The notes under the pieces were generated by a model. The model was not told the DNA's origin. It ran no database searches and saw only the letters and a program-made list of their open reading frames with translations. Positions 21,105-32,198 of a stretch of DNA of 64,000 nucleotides are shown here, in pieces. Position 1 is the first letter of the stretch. Every line of letters starts with the position of its first letter. A program made the position numbers and the translations under genes. Origin of the DNA: Porphyra umbilicalis (Eukaryota > Rhodophyta > Bangiophyceae > Bangiales > Bangiaceae); contig KV918950.1 of the NCBI GenBank assembly GCA_002049455.2, positions 1-64,000 on the forward strand, in the 5' to 3' direction.

Positions 21105-21586
21105 CATGGTTGGCAAAAATGAAAAATTCTGGCCGAGGACTTGCAATAATGCATAGATTAATCTATAAAAAGTGTAAAATTTGCATTAATTTATCATTTT
21201 ATCTGATTTGATCAACGGTCCAACAGCCACTGTGGCCGCCGACGTCGCGGCTGTTGCTGTCACGCCCACCAGCTTCCCCTCCACAGCGCGAAACCCCCCT
21301 TCTCTGCTGCGGCGTGCATGACGCTGCGGTTCTCCCACCCCCACCATCCCCGAAGTAGCGGCGGATCCCGTCGCGCTGCGGCTCCCCCTTCCCCTACCAC
21401 TCTGCCTCCTCCCGAGTCGGCCTTGGGGCCATTTGGCGTTTGACCAAGACACGGCCGCTCCGGTGCCACCATGCAAAAATGCAAAAATGCAATAAAATGC
21501 ATGAAGTCGTCAATGCATTAATGGTAGATTATTCATACATTAATTAGATTTAATATAATGTATCATTTTAATCGGTGCCAACCATG
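21105..21586. mobile_element. 482-bp hAT-like MITE inside T1
   Basis: Ends are CATGGTTGGCA and its complement (11 bp, perfect). The flanking 8-bp duplication is CTATTCAG (21097-21104 and 21587-21594). T2 has this site once (34495-34502, complement strand). AT-rich outer parts surround a GC-rich core. No gene. Confidence 0.92.
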
Positions 21587-21624
21587 CTATTCAGGACACT
21601 CGGACTATGCTACGGGCTCACTCA

Positions 21625-22186
21625 GGCCCAGTCTACACGGCGAGTGCACGGCGTGCTCAGACACGTGGTAGCCAATGGGAGCGCTTCGTTCCAAGCACAC
21701 CCCAATCACGCTAATACTTTTAGACCTAATCCGGCCGACCGTGCGATCCCGCACACAGAGGACTTACAAGCCGAACCAGGCTCATTCGGCGCATTCAAGC
21801 CGAACACGTTCACGTGCGCGAGATTTTTTTTTATATCTCGCGCACGTGAACGTGTTTGTAAAGGAATATGCCATTGGCGTCTATCGGCTGTCGCAGGAAT
21901 GATTGGACGAGAAGGCTCCTCACGACTGCACCACTCGGATCAAGAGATGGGAGACCCGTCAGTTCTCGAGAGACGCCCGCTCGGTGCAGCCGCGTACGTA
22001 GCTCTCGCGGCGTCGGTGTCATCCACGATATTGGATACGATCTGCCAGATCTGACTAAAGACTTTTGGCACGGTGTGTCCGTGCGTGCCGTGAAGAAAGA
22101 CGGCGCCACATCACGTGTTTTTTGGCGGACTTGTGTTCATATTGGCGCCGAATCACGTTCACGTCGCTCGCCGTGTAGACTGGGCC
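21625..22186. mobile_element. 562-bp TIR element inside T1 with 3-bp duplication
   Basis: Perfect 20-bp terminal repeats GGCCCAGTCTACACGGCGAG (21625-21644 and 22167-22186). Target duplication TCA lies at 21622-21624 and 22187-22189, and T2 contains it once. A 3-bp duplication with GG-starting ends suggests a PIF/Harbinger-type MITE, although TCA is not that family's usual TWA. It contains a strong hairpin at 21803-21856. No gene. Confidence 0.85.
21803..21856. repeat. perfect 22-bp hairpin with T-rich loop
   Basis: Arms 21803-21824 and 21835-21856 are exact complements, separated by a 10-base T-rich loop. Each arm contains TTCACGTG. The hairpin sits near the middle of the 562-bp element. Confidence 0.9.
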
Positions 22187-23777
22187 TCATTGGCTGGACA
22201 CCAAATCGTTGCAACATAAAACGTGTCTGTTGACAAACGACCACCCCAAATGACGACGGCGAAACGATCGCCGCTTCACTCAGCGGCTGGGAACGACAGG
22301 TGACCCAAGAGTCGACTTTTCCTGCCTCGACGGACGTAGACGCAATCGACGCGAGACCATGTAGTATCTGGGGCTCCCGATCACAATGCAAAATTTTGCA
22401 TGGGGTGGTCCCCGAGGAGCTCTGAGAGCGCTCGCTGCTCGTGGCTGGCACTGCGCGTCAAGGACGTGGCCCAGAAGCCACGCGAGAATGCCTTGACCAT
22501 TGCATTTACTGCATGGCTGGTGCAATACCATGTCCTGGCGTGTGGTGTCGGTGGTCATAACGACATGCATGGTCGACCCCCCCTGTGGGGTGCCGTGCGG
22601 CACCTCCTCCACAGAGCGGCCCACGCTCCCCCCCTGCACACTGCTGTGATCCACGCCTTCCGACCGCCGTATCGGCCGTGATGCCCGTATCTGCGACCGT
22701 TTCACCCACCGCCTGGCCCGCCCGCCCCCCACCCCGCCCGACCCCTCTCCCCACCCGCCCCCCCCCCCGCCCGCCCCCCGCCGCCGCCCGCCTCCCCCAT
22801 CTGCTCCCTCTGCTCCCCCGCTCCCGCCTTCCTGCTCTTCTCTCTTTTGCTGGCGCTTTCCGACCAGCGGGGGCCGGCGGTGCGGGCGGCCCCCACCCCT
22901 CTCCCCGCTGCGTCGCGCCGCGCCACCCGCGCCGCTGCGACTGCCGCCCCCGCTTTCCCTCCCCCCTGCTCTACCACTACCGTCCACCGCTTCCCCGGTC
23001 CTAGCTCCCCCTGCGCCCTTCCTCCGCACTCCGGGTGGGGGACGTTGCCAGCAGGCACCGGCCCCCGCCCCGCCGGGCCGCGGCGTGCTCCTCACCAGCC
23101 TCCCCTCGCTGTGGGGTTGGGCGCCCCTCGCCGGAGGCAGGCGGTCTCTGGCGGGTCGGGCTGGCGGTGGCGGTGCTTGGCGGTGTGGTGCAGGCGCCGG
23201 CGTCGGGTGCCAGCAAGCAGGGGGGGGTGCGGCAGCGGGGGCGCTCCCGGTCTCGGCTGTTGGCGTGGGGGCTCCGGCGAGTAGGCTGGCAAGCGGCGGC
23301 GGTTACGCGTCGGCGGTTGGCGGGAGTACCGGTTGTAGGTAACGGCTGGTGGTGGCGGGTTTTGGCCCGGGTGGTCAGAGGCCATCGATCGTGGATGGGG
23401 CGGCTGGTGGTGGTGGCTGGTGGTGGGGGCGGCTGGCGGCGGTAGGGGCCGGCGGCGAGGTCGGTCGGCGAGCAGCGGGTCTATGAAGGCCAAGCTGTTC
23501 ATCAAAAGCATGACTGTTGTTGTGTCTTCTGCAAAGCATAGGCGGGCAGGGGTAGCTGGTGTGGAGAGTACGTAGGGGTGAGAGGGGGTCACGCAAGGGG
23601 GGGGTATGCGTCATCTGTTTTCGGCTGTTGCTGGCTGCTACGGTGCTTGTGAAGCCATGCACATAGCAGTGTGTGTCCACTGTGTCCCCACAGACCACTG
23701 TATACAACAAAGTGGGCCGTTAGTGGCCGCCTGTTACCAGTGGGTGCCAGAGTACATTGGTGATACAACCGCCCATA

Positions 23778-24047
23778 ATGAGTGATGGGCCACGGATAAG
23801 TGTGCGTGAGGCTCTCATGGGACTGTTAGGGAGGGCCCAGAGTGCTTTGGCGGCATACCACCTCCGCAGGGGGCTCGTACGCTCGCTATTGGGGTGGCTG
23901 GGAAGGCTGAAAGCACGTTACGCGCAGTGGGCATCCTATGACAGTACTGGTGTGGCTTTTCAGGCTCTATCAGGAGTACACCATGTAGCACAGCTAATGC
24001 ACACAGAAAGTTGGCCAGCAGATGGGCCGGGCGTCGTGGGGGCGTAG
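23778..24047 (+). CDS. short K1 reading frame with AQSxLxA motif
   Basis: 89 residues from ATG at 23778. The stretch GRAQSALAAYHLRRGLV continuing to WLGRLKARYAQ is echoed in element L on the minus strand (27957 to about 28070, GVAQSTLIAWDLCRQLV...VWGKY). The surrounding DNA is much diverged there, which supports past coding. I know no matching family. It may be an exon or remnant of a larger element protein. Confidence 0.35.
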   Translation: MSDGPRISVREALMGLLGRAQSALAAYHLRRGLVRSLLGWLGRLKARYAQWASYDSTGVAFQALSGVHHVAQLMHTESWPADGPGVVGA

Positions 24048-24232
24048 CGGTGTATCTCGCCGCTGTGAACTTGGACGGGCGAAAAAAGAAGGAAGAAATC
24101 GTTTTTGCGCTTAGCGACTCACTATTTCCTTCCCAGGACCCTTCAGAGCATCAGAAACAAGTCTCTCTGAAAAAGTGATGTTTTGGTCGAGTTCGGCCCC
24201 GACGTGCCGTATGCTCCCCCTTCTTGGACCAT

Positions 24233-24532
24233 ATGGCAGCGGGGAACGCAGCGGTGACAAGACCATACCGATCCCCACCGAAGTTGAAAAAAATGGGGAC
24301 ATGGTACTGTAGGAGACATGAAACATTGTTTTCTTTGCAAAAAAAGATGCAGAACTGTTGTAGGCAGCAAGAGAAGCGCAGGGTCACAACCCACTGGATG
24401 GAACAGTGTCAGAGAAAAGAAGTGATCCACTGGATTGGGCAGTGTCAGTGTCGATCTGCCGAATACACTGGATCTGAGATGCTGTCAGCGGGGGTCCATT
24501 CACACTGCTTGGTGGAGTCATCTCCAGCCTGA
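24233..24532 (+). CDS. short K1 reading frame with two HWIxQCQ motifs
   Basis: 99 residues from ATG at 24233. It contains a basic region (KRRVTTHW) followed by HWMEQCQ and HWIGQCQ about 12 residues apart. The K2 frame at 31863 aligns without gaps over some 70 codons, with the same motif pair. Unknown function; the Trp/Cys repeats and basic stretch suggest a small DNA- or metal-binding protein, but this is inference. Confidence 0.35.
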   Translation: MAAGNAAVTRPYRSPPKLKKMGTWYCRRHETLFSLQKKMQNCCRQQEKRRVTTHWMEQCQRKEVIHWIGQCQCRSAEYTGSEMLSAGVHSHCLVESSPA

Positions 24533-26119
24533 TCTGCCGCCAGGCCCCCCTCAGTTGGTTGCCAAGACGGTCACGACTGCCGTCGTCAGTGCCTTTCTTT
24601 CCGTTGTGTTGGATCTGACGCGCTGATAGAAGGTTCCACCTCCCTCCTGCCCCCGTCTCCCATCTCTTCTCCCCAGCAGTGATGCTTCTTCGCTCAATTC
24701 CCCCTGCAGTCGCTGTTCCCCCCGCCCGCTGCTGCCTCCCCCATACGATGCTGCCTCCCCCGTCCTCTGCTGCCTCCCCCGCCGCTGCTGTCTCCCCCCC
24801 CGCTGCTGCATCTCCCCCGCTGCTGCACCCTTCCCCGCTGCTGCCCCCCCCCATCTTTATTACTTTCCCCCGACCGTGGCTGGTCCCCCTCACCGCCGCT
24901 GTCCCGCCTCACCGCCGATGAGTCCCCTACCGCCGCTGATCCCCCCGATCGCCACTGCTTCCCCTCTTCGCCGCGGCTCTCATGCCGACCGCCCACACGT
25001 CGGGGTCACCGCCACCGACCGCCAGCGGGGGCGGTCGCCAGCGGCGGGGGCGGCGGCCAGGGGCAGCAGCGGCGGTCAACAGCGCGGGCAGTGGCCAAGG
25101 GCGGGGGCGGCGGAAAGCGGCGGGGGAGGTGGCTGGCAGCGCGGGCGGCCGCCAAGTGCGGGGGCGGCGACGAGAGGCTGGGGCGGTGGCCGGCAGCGCG
25201 GGCGGCCGCCAAGGGCGGGGGGATCGTCCATAGGCGGGATTGGTGGCTGGCCGCGCGGTCGGCTGCCGGCAGCAAGGGTGCCGCCCGGCTGTGGGGCGGT
25301 GGCTAGCGGCGGGGGCGGCGCCAGCAGAGGGAGCGACAGCCAGTGGCGTGGCCAAAAGCTCGGGGGGGGTGGTCAGCGACAGACACGAGCGCGCAAAACA
25401 TGCGGCTACCAAGGGGGGGGGGGAGACAGCCAGGAAGGGGGGGTGAGGCGGTCGGCAGGGAGGGGGCTGCGACCAGCAGCGATGGCCGTTGCCAGCAGCT
25501 GAGGAGGGGGATACAGCATCAGCGTTGGACGCGCTGGAGCAAACCGAGGCAGACGGTCATACACAGACACGAGTACAAGGGGTACAAGGAGTGTACTGAA
25601 GTACCATTCCTCTCACGTGGCATCATCCTCACTCGAATCCCCCCCCCCCAGAAGCCCCGAAATCCCCTCCCCCACCCCCCACGTGGCGGGACGACAGGCG
25701 TTCCCCCCCCCCCCACCACCCCATGCGGATTTTTTGCATTGTGATCGGCGTTCTCAAATACTGCCTCCGCGAGACGCCGTGACGTATCAAGGCGACACAC
25801 ACGAGTCGCTTGCGGCCACTTCGGAGGTAGTATTTGACATTCTCGATCACGTACCGTTTTTTGGTGCGTGAGGGGGGTGGGGGGGGGCGGCCTGTGCGCG
25901 CGCCACGTGGGGGGATTCAGGGGGCGCGTGGGTGGTGGTTTGGTGGGGGGGCTAGCACTTTTTGAATTCTGTCGATTTTGTGCCACGATGCGACCTCGTG
26001 CATTTTTGTACTTGCAATGAAGCTCGTGACTAGACATGACCGCCTCGGCACCTGTGTCTGGCATCACGGTGATCCAGATGGGTGTTGGGCTGTCCTCCTC
26101 ACTCAGCGGGGGGGATCTG

Positions 26120-26940
26120 CACTGTCACTGGGCGTGCACGAACTGCCGCCCCCGCCCTCGCCGCCGCCGCCACCGCCGCCCCCGCACCCGCTGCCCCCGC
26201 CGTCGCCGCCCCCGCCCCCGCCTCTACACTTGCCGCCGCCCCGTCCGCCGCCGCCGCCCCCGCGGCTGCCGCCCCCGCCACTGGCCGCGGCTCCCGCCAC
26301 TGGCGCCTCCTCCGCCCCTGGCCGCCTCCCCCGCCCCTGGCCGCTTCCCCCGCCCCTGGCCGCCTCCCCCGCCCCTGGCCGCCGCGCCCTCCGCTGGCTC
26401 CCGCCCCCCCTCGGGCCGCCACGCCCGCTGCTGCCGCAGCCCCCGCCGCCGCCGCTGCTGCCGCCCCTGAACTCGGCCCCCGCCAATGGCACCGCCGCCG
26501 CCGCAGCCCGCTGCCTCCCCTGCTGCCGCCGCCCCCGCCGCCGCCGTCGCCGCTGCCCATGGCCGCGGCCCCCACCCCCGCCGCCGCTCCCGCCCCTGGC
26601 TGCAGCCCCCGCCGCCGCCACCGCGCCCGCCCCCGCCTCTGCACTCGCCGCCGCCCCCGCCGCCGCCCCCGCCCCCGCGGCCGCAGCCTTCGCCGCCGCC
26701 ACCGCCCCCGCCCCTGGACGCGCCCCCCGCCACTGGCGCCGCCGCCGCCGCTGGCCACTACCTCGCCTGTTGCCGCTGCCCCCGCCACCGCCGCCACCCC
26801 CGCTCTTGGCCGCGACGCCCGCCACCGCCGCCGCCCCCGTCCCTGGCTGCAGCCCCTGCCGCCGCCGCCGCCTCAGCCCCTGGCCGCGGCTCCCGCCGCT
26901 GGCGCCGCTCTCGCCCCTGGCCGCCTGCCCTCAGGCTCAT
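26120..26940. repeat. C-rich GCC/CCCGCC array in element L
   Basis: Imperfect tri- and hexanucleotide array, C-rich on the plus strand. It can pair with the G-rich array at 28385-29520, and its complement has G-quadruplex potential. The Pro/Ala frames across it are by-products. Confidence 0.85.
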
Positions 26941-27956
26941 TGGAGTGGCGTGGGTATTGGGCTGGTGAAACAAGTGTCGCCGTGGGTGGTGGAGGAGATG
27001 GGGTACGGGGTGAGGAGGGAGGATTGGTACTGAGGCGCAGGTGGAGCATGGTACAGGGTGAGAGGGCAGCGAGGTTTGGGTATGGTCCGAGGAAGCAAAC
27101 TGGATGGGGGTGGAATCGGGGTACTGACTGGGCGTGTTTCTGGCGACCGGGGCGTGTAGCCGAGCGGGCGCGGGGAGGTGAATGCGGCGTGTGCTCAAGA
27201 GAAACACCTTGGGACAGACCCTCCCTGTCGCCACATCCTGACCACTGTATTACTGTTTTCTGAGATTTAGCCCACTTGGACAGGAACAGGACTGGACCGA
27301 AACGTGATCTGATTGGTGCACGTCATTTTTCTGTTGCGCCCATTGGCCGAGGCGGCTGTTTCTGCCGATGTTGTTCTTGTTCGCATCGGCTAAAATTCAG
27401 CGAACAGCAATATTCGGTAAGATCGCTGACACTGCATGGTCCAGTTGATCACACGTCTGTCTGATGACACTGCACAATCCAGTGGAATCGTTGGTTGCGC
27501 TTCCCTACCTGCATACAGCAGCTCTCGTTGTGCTTTCACAAAAAAAATACCATCGCACATCACTAACAAGGTTATGTATGCTTCCTGACCAGCTGCGAAA
27601 AGAAAAGGTGCTGCTGGGTGCACTTGCTTCACGCGTTCCTTCACTTGTGCAGTCCTGCTCACATCGGAGGTACGTCGAGCACTTCTGGGACAAACACGAG
27701 CAAAACACAACTTTCTTGGAGAGGATCCTTGTTGGGTCTTTGAAGGGCGCTGGTTACGGTATTGTGGGTCTTTTTGTGCACAAACACTTCTTTCATACCG
27801 TTTCTGCCCTCCAAAGGTATCAGTCACCAGTACCCGACACCACCTCCCCAGCCTGCCATACCCATCCATACCCCAGACGTTTTAGCGCACTGCCACCGGC
27901 ATGTATCAGCCCCTCAGTAGAGCCCAAAAGACGGGACTACTACCATCACAGGAAGC

Positions 27957-28070
27957 CTAGAGGACGTCCTTTGCCACGTACTTTCCCCAGACCTCCCCAG
28001 CAATGGGCACGAGCTGCCTACAGAGGTCCCAAGCTATCAAAGTACTCTGAGCGACTCCGGAAGTTGTGTA
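27957..28070 (-). pseudogene. remnant of the K1 AQSxLxA frame in element L
   Basis: Minus-strand translation contains GVAQSTLIAWDLCRQLV and VWGKYVAK, aligning with the K1 frame at 23778. No ATG opens it, and the frame ends early relative to K1. A second remnant, of the HWIxQCQ frame, lies at about 27420-27490 minus and falls in two different frames. Confidence 0.35.
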
Positions 28071-28384
28071 CACCTCCTGCAAGGAATGTATCCATGGTAT
28101 GCCGCCCCCCCACCGTCGTGTATACGGCAACTTAACGATTGCTCCTTCCGGCAACGGAAGGCAACAAAGTCATGTGGCGGTCAACAACACACTTTTCAAG
28201 GTGCGTATACACATGGAGTAGCACAGAGACTGTGCGGGCTCCATAGAAGTCGCCAGGGAAAAGTAAAACACGACATTATACCCCCCCAACTGACCACACC
28301 AAACCAGCCCAGTACCCCGACGGCACCTGCCCCCGTCCGCCCGAGTCAGGGGGAAGTGGTAGGGACAAAAGGCACCCACCTGTG

Positions 28385-29520
28385 GCGCGAGCCGCCGCCA
28401 GGGCGGCGCCAACGAACGGCTGCAGCAGCCGCCGCGCGGACGGCAGCAGCCGGCGGCAGCGGCAGCCGGTGGTGGCGGCGGCGGCAGGCGGCGGCGGCAG
28501 GCGGCGGCAGCAGGGGGCTGCGGCGGCAGAGGTGGTGGCCGGGGGCCGCGGTGGCGGCACGCAAGGGCGGCGGCGGCAGGGGGCGGGGGCGGCGGCAGCA
28601 GGAAGCGGCGGCAGGGGGCAGCGGCGGCGGCGGTGGCGGCAGGAGGCCGCGGCGGTGGCACGCAGGGGAGGCGGCGGCACGGGACGGCTGCCGCGGTGGC
28701 GGCGGCAGAAGGCGGCAGCGGTGACACGCAGGGGCGGCGGCGGTAGAAGGCAATGGCGGCAGCGGCAGCGGCGGCAGGGGGCCGTGGCGGTGGTAGCAGC
28801 GGCGGCGGAGGCCGCTAGTGGCGGTGACGGCAGGCAGGGAGGGCGGCGGCAGGAGGCAGCGGCGGCTCCGGCAGCGGCACGGGGCGGCGGCGGCGGCAGC
28901 GGCGGCAGGGGCTTGCCGGAGAGAGGGCGGAAGGGGTGGCGGTGGCGGCGGGGGCGGCGGGGGCGGGGGCAGGGGCGACGGCAGCGGCGAGGGAGGCGGG
29001 GGCAGCAGCGGCGGGGACGGCGGCTGCGGCGGCGGGCGCGGGCGGGGGCGGCGGGGCCGGGGGCGGCGGGGGCGGCGGCGGCGGCGGCGGCGGCGGGGAC
29101 GGGGGCGGCGGGGGCGGCGGCGGGGGCGGCGGGGGGGGGGGCGGGGGTGGCGAGGGCGGGAGCGGTGGCGGTGGCGGCGGGCGGGGGCGAGGGCTGGGGT
29201 GGCGGGGGCGAGGGCGGCGGGGGCGGGGGCGGGGGCGGCGGCGGCGGGGGCGGCAGGGGCGGCGGCGGTGGCGGCGGCGGCGGGGACGGGGGCGGCGGGG
29301 GCGGGGGCGGGGGCGGCGGGGGCGGGGGCGGGGGTGGCGAGGGCGGGAGCGGTGGCGGTGGCGGCAGGCGGGGGCGACGGCGGGGGTGGCGGGGGCGAGG
29401 GCGGCGGGGGCGGGGGCGGGGGCGGCGGGGGCGGAGGCGGGGGCGGCGGGGGCGGGGGCGGGGGCGGGGGCGGGGGCGGCGGACCGCGGGGGCGGTGGCG
29501 GGGACGGGGGCAGGGGCGGC
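28385..29520. repeat. G-rich GGC/GGGGGC array in element L
   Basis: Trinucleotide GGC sequence passing into GGGGGC hexamers. It includes a larger duplicated unit: segments near 29143-29222 and 29330-29408 are almost the same. Very high G-quadruplex potential. Polyglycine and polyproline frames here are not genes. Confidence 0.88.
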
Positions 29521-30832
29521 GGGGGCTGGGCTGGCGCGGGCGCGGTGGCGATGGCGGTGGCGTGGTCGTCGTGCCCGTCATGACGGTCACGGTTTACACT
29601 CGCAGGCGAGGCCTGTTGGTGGGATCGTGGGTAGTAGTGTAGGGGGGGGGGCAGTCATGGATTCTGGTCATGCCCGGTCACGGCCACGGTGCGGTGATTA
29701 CTGATACACGCGTGCATCCCAGGAGGGTAGGTAAGTATCGAGCTGGGCACGTGGCACTGTTGGGTGTCGTGGCAGGTCCCGCCGCCGGGCCGAGGAGCGG
29801 GCCCGGGCGCGGCCGGGTGCGGCCCGCTGGGCGGGCGCCGAGCGCTGAGAGCGCGTCTCCGCACCAAAAAACGGTACGTGATCGAGACTTCCAGATACTA
29901 CATGCCACTTCAAGGGCCCCCGGGTCTTGTGCGAATCTTCTGAGCCTCCCACGCATGTAGGATCCCAGGATCTAAAACAACATGCAAACGTTTGCATCTC
30001 AAAACAGCTGAGAAGCTCTGAGAGCGCTTGCTGCGCGTTGCTGCGGCCGTGCGTCTAGCACTTGTCCCAGGCACCAGAAGGGAATGCCTCGGCCAGTGCA
30101 TTTACTGCTTCGCTATTGCAATACGATGGCCAGGCATGGGATGTCGGTGGTGATGACGACACGCACGGCCGACACCCCCCCCCCAGGATGCTGTGCGGCA
30201 CCCCCTGCACAAAAGTGATCCATCCCCCCCCCCCTCCCGATGCTCTGAGCCACACCGTCCGACCGCCGTGTCGGCCGTGATGCACGTGCCGCGGCCGTAT
30301 TGCACCTGTCCGGCCGGCCTGCCACGCCCCCCTCCCCCAGCCCCCCCCCCCGCCCCCCCCCCGCTGCTCCCCTCTTCTCCCTCTGCTCCCCCGCTTCCAT
30401 CCCTCTACTCTTCTCTCCCCTGCTTCCGCGTTCCGCCCATGGGGGGCCGGTGGCGGGGACGGGCACCACCCCCTGCGCCGTCGCACCGCGCTGCGCCACC
30501 CGCCCCGGTGCGACCCCCGCCCCCACATTGCCTCCCCCCTGCCCAATCCGCCGCCTTCCTCCCCTTTCCCTGTCCCAGGCCCCCTTGCGCGCTCCCCCTT
30601 CACCCCGGAGGTTGGCGGTACCAGCGGACACCGCCCCCCGCCGCGCCGCGCCGTGGCTCTTCCGACGCGGCGCAGCGACCTCCGCCCCTGCCCCTCTCCG
30701 CTCCTCCGTGTGAAGGGGTCAGCGGCGGCAAGTGGGGCCGACGACGGGCCCAGCGTGGGGCAAAGGCGGCGGGTGGCGGGGGCAGCCTGCGCGGGGGCGG
30801 CCTGTGCGGGGGCGGCGGGGGCGGCGGGCGGC

Positions 30833-30904
30833 GGGAGCGGCGGGCGGCGGGAGCGGCGGGCGACGGGAGCGGCGGGCGACGGGAGCGGCGGGCGACGGGA
30901 GCGG
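30833..30904. repeat. 16-bp minisatellite in K2
   Basis: About four and a half units of GGGAGCGGCGGGCGAC, the first with minor variants. Confidence 0.85.
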
Positions 30905-31862
30905 CTTACTGTGGAACGGCCGCCAGCGGACGCAGCCGGCTGTAGGCGTGGCCGGCGGTGGAGGCGGGCGCTGGCGGGCGCGGCGGCCGGCGGGCGAGGT
31001 GGCCTCTTGCTGCGGCGGGTTTTAGGTTGGGTGGTCGGCGGGTGGGGTACCAGGCGGCGGCGGCTGGTGGTGGCAGTGACCGGTGCTGGGAGCGGTCGGC
31101 GACGGGAGCGGCCGACGGCGGGGTCGATCAGCGTCTGTCTTCCGGCGGCGGGGGCGACCAGCGGCGGGCGGCGATGGAGCCTGTCCAGGTGGGCGGTCGG
31201 TGGGGGTGGTGGCCGACCGCAACTGCTGGTTGGCGGCGGGGCTGGCGGGGGGGCCAGCGGGCGGCGGCGGCTAGCGGCGGCGGGTGTCGGAGTGGGCGGT
31301 CGGTGGGTGGGGTGGCTGGCGGCCACACAGGGGGATTATGCGCCGCGGTTGTGTGAGAGGGGGATACCCCAGAGCTATAAACGAGTCTGAAAAGAGTTCA
31401 CCGGATGCCTGGTGTGCAAGGTACCCACGCCCACCATGTGCGGACAGCTGGGTTGATCGAAAGCACTACGTACGTACTGCGGGCGTCCAGTGGGGGTGCT
31501 GATGTGGTTCCAGTGGGGGTGCTGATGTGGTGCTTCGGGCTCTACGCATAGTATAGGGTGTGCGGTGAGCACACACACCAAATGCTGGCTAGCCCACAGG
31601 CTGAGCACAGTGGGGAGGTGGTGGCAGTTTCCAGGTTCTGTGGTAGGGGTTGTGACCTTCGGGGGGTGGAAAGAGCATGAAGGAGGCCTTTCTAAGCTTA
31701 GCCAGTCACAATGCCGTTCCCAGGACCCTTCAAAGGTTCAGAAACGAGTCTTTAAAAAAAAAGTGATGTTTTGGTCGAGTTCTGCCCAGACGTGCCGTCC
31801 GCTCCTTCTTATCGGACCAGACGGCAGCTGAGTACCACGCGACAACCAGACCACACCAACTC

Positions 31863-32198
31863 ATGTGGAAACTAAAAAGAATGGGCACAGAGTACTGTAG
31901 GAGGAATGTGGTGACGTTTATTCTGCGAGAAAAGAAACAGAACAGTCGTAGGCAGGAAAAGAAGCGTAGAGTCGTCACCCACTGGATTGGACAGTGTCAG
32001 CACCAACACGTGATTCACTGGATTGACCAGTGTCAGTGTCAATCTGCCGTGTACAATGTATCTGACGCGCTGTCAGAGGGGGTCCTGACGCACCTGTTGA
32101 TGGAGGTCTCTCCTGCCTGCTCTGTGCCCATGCCTCCCTCAGTTGGGCGGTGTCCCAGTTGGGCGGTGTCGTCACGGCAGCTACGGCCGCTGTCGTGA
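31863..32198 (+). CDS. short K2 reading frame with two HWIxQCQ motifs
   Basis: 111 residues from ATG at 31863. KLKRMGTEYCRR, a Lys/Arg-rich stretch (RRQEKKRRV), THWIGQCQ and IHWIDQCQCQSA align gap-free with the K1 frame at 24233. The two copies diverge after about residue 87. Not assignable to a family. Confidence 0.35.
   Translation: MWKLKRMGTEYCRRNVVTFILREKKQNSRRQEKKRRVVTHWIGQCQHQHVIHWIDQCQCQSAVYNVSDALSEGVLTHLLMEVSPACSVPMPPSVGRCPSWAVSSRQLRPLS

Larger units (their letters stand above)
22359..25768 (+). mobile_element. K-family DNA element K1 inside T1
   Basis: 3.4 kb. Left end ATGTAGTATCTGG; right end, read inward, GGAGGCAGTATTTGA. These ends share subterminal GATCACAATGCAAAA. The duplication is GCGAGAC plus one differing base (22351-22358 and 25769-25776). 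Inside, in order, are a C-rich stretch (about 22690-23040), a G-rich stretch (23100-23460), two short frames (23778-24047 and 24233-24532), another C-rich stretch (24680-24900) and another G-rich stretch (25010-25460). No transposase was recognised. The 8-bp duplication is compatible with hAT or P-type elements. Confidence 0.82.
25823..29903 (-). mobile_element. K-family DNA element L inside T1, inverted
   Basis: 4.1 kb. The left end begins GGAGGTAGTATTTG and the right end, read inward, ATGTAGTATCTGG. It is therefore oriented opposite to K1 and K2. The ends share TCGATCACGTACCGTTTTTT. Duplication GCCACTTC (25815-25822, 29904-29911) is perfect and occurs once in T2. It holds a long C-rich array (about 26120-26940), a middle region with decayed copies of both K1 frames on the minus strand, and a long G-rich array (28385-29520). 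No transposase was recognised. Confidence 0.85.

Noticed and set aside
24399-24485. Short spaced repeats resembling a CRISPR array
   Set aside because: Only two imperfect units, within a eukaryotic transposon and overlapping a conserved frame.
26082-27263. 393-codon Pro/Ala frame
   Set aside because: Translation of the C-rich array in element L; the other frames there are equally open.
28346-29704. Polyproline and polyglycine proteins of over 400 residues on both strands
   Set aside because: They are translations of a GGC/GGGGGC array inside element L.
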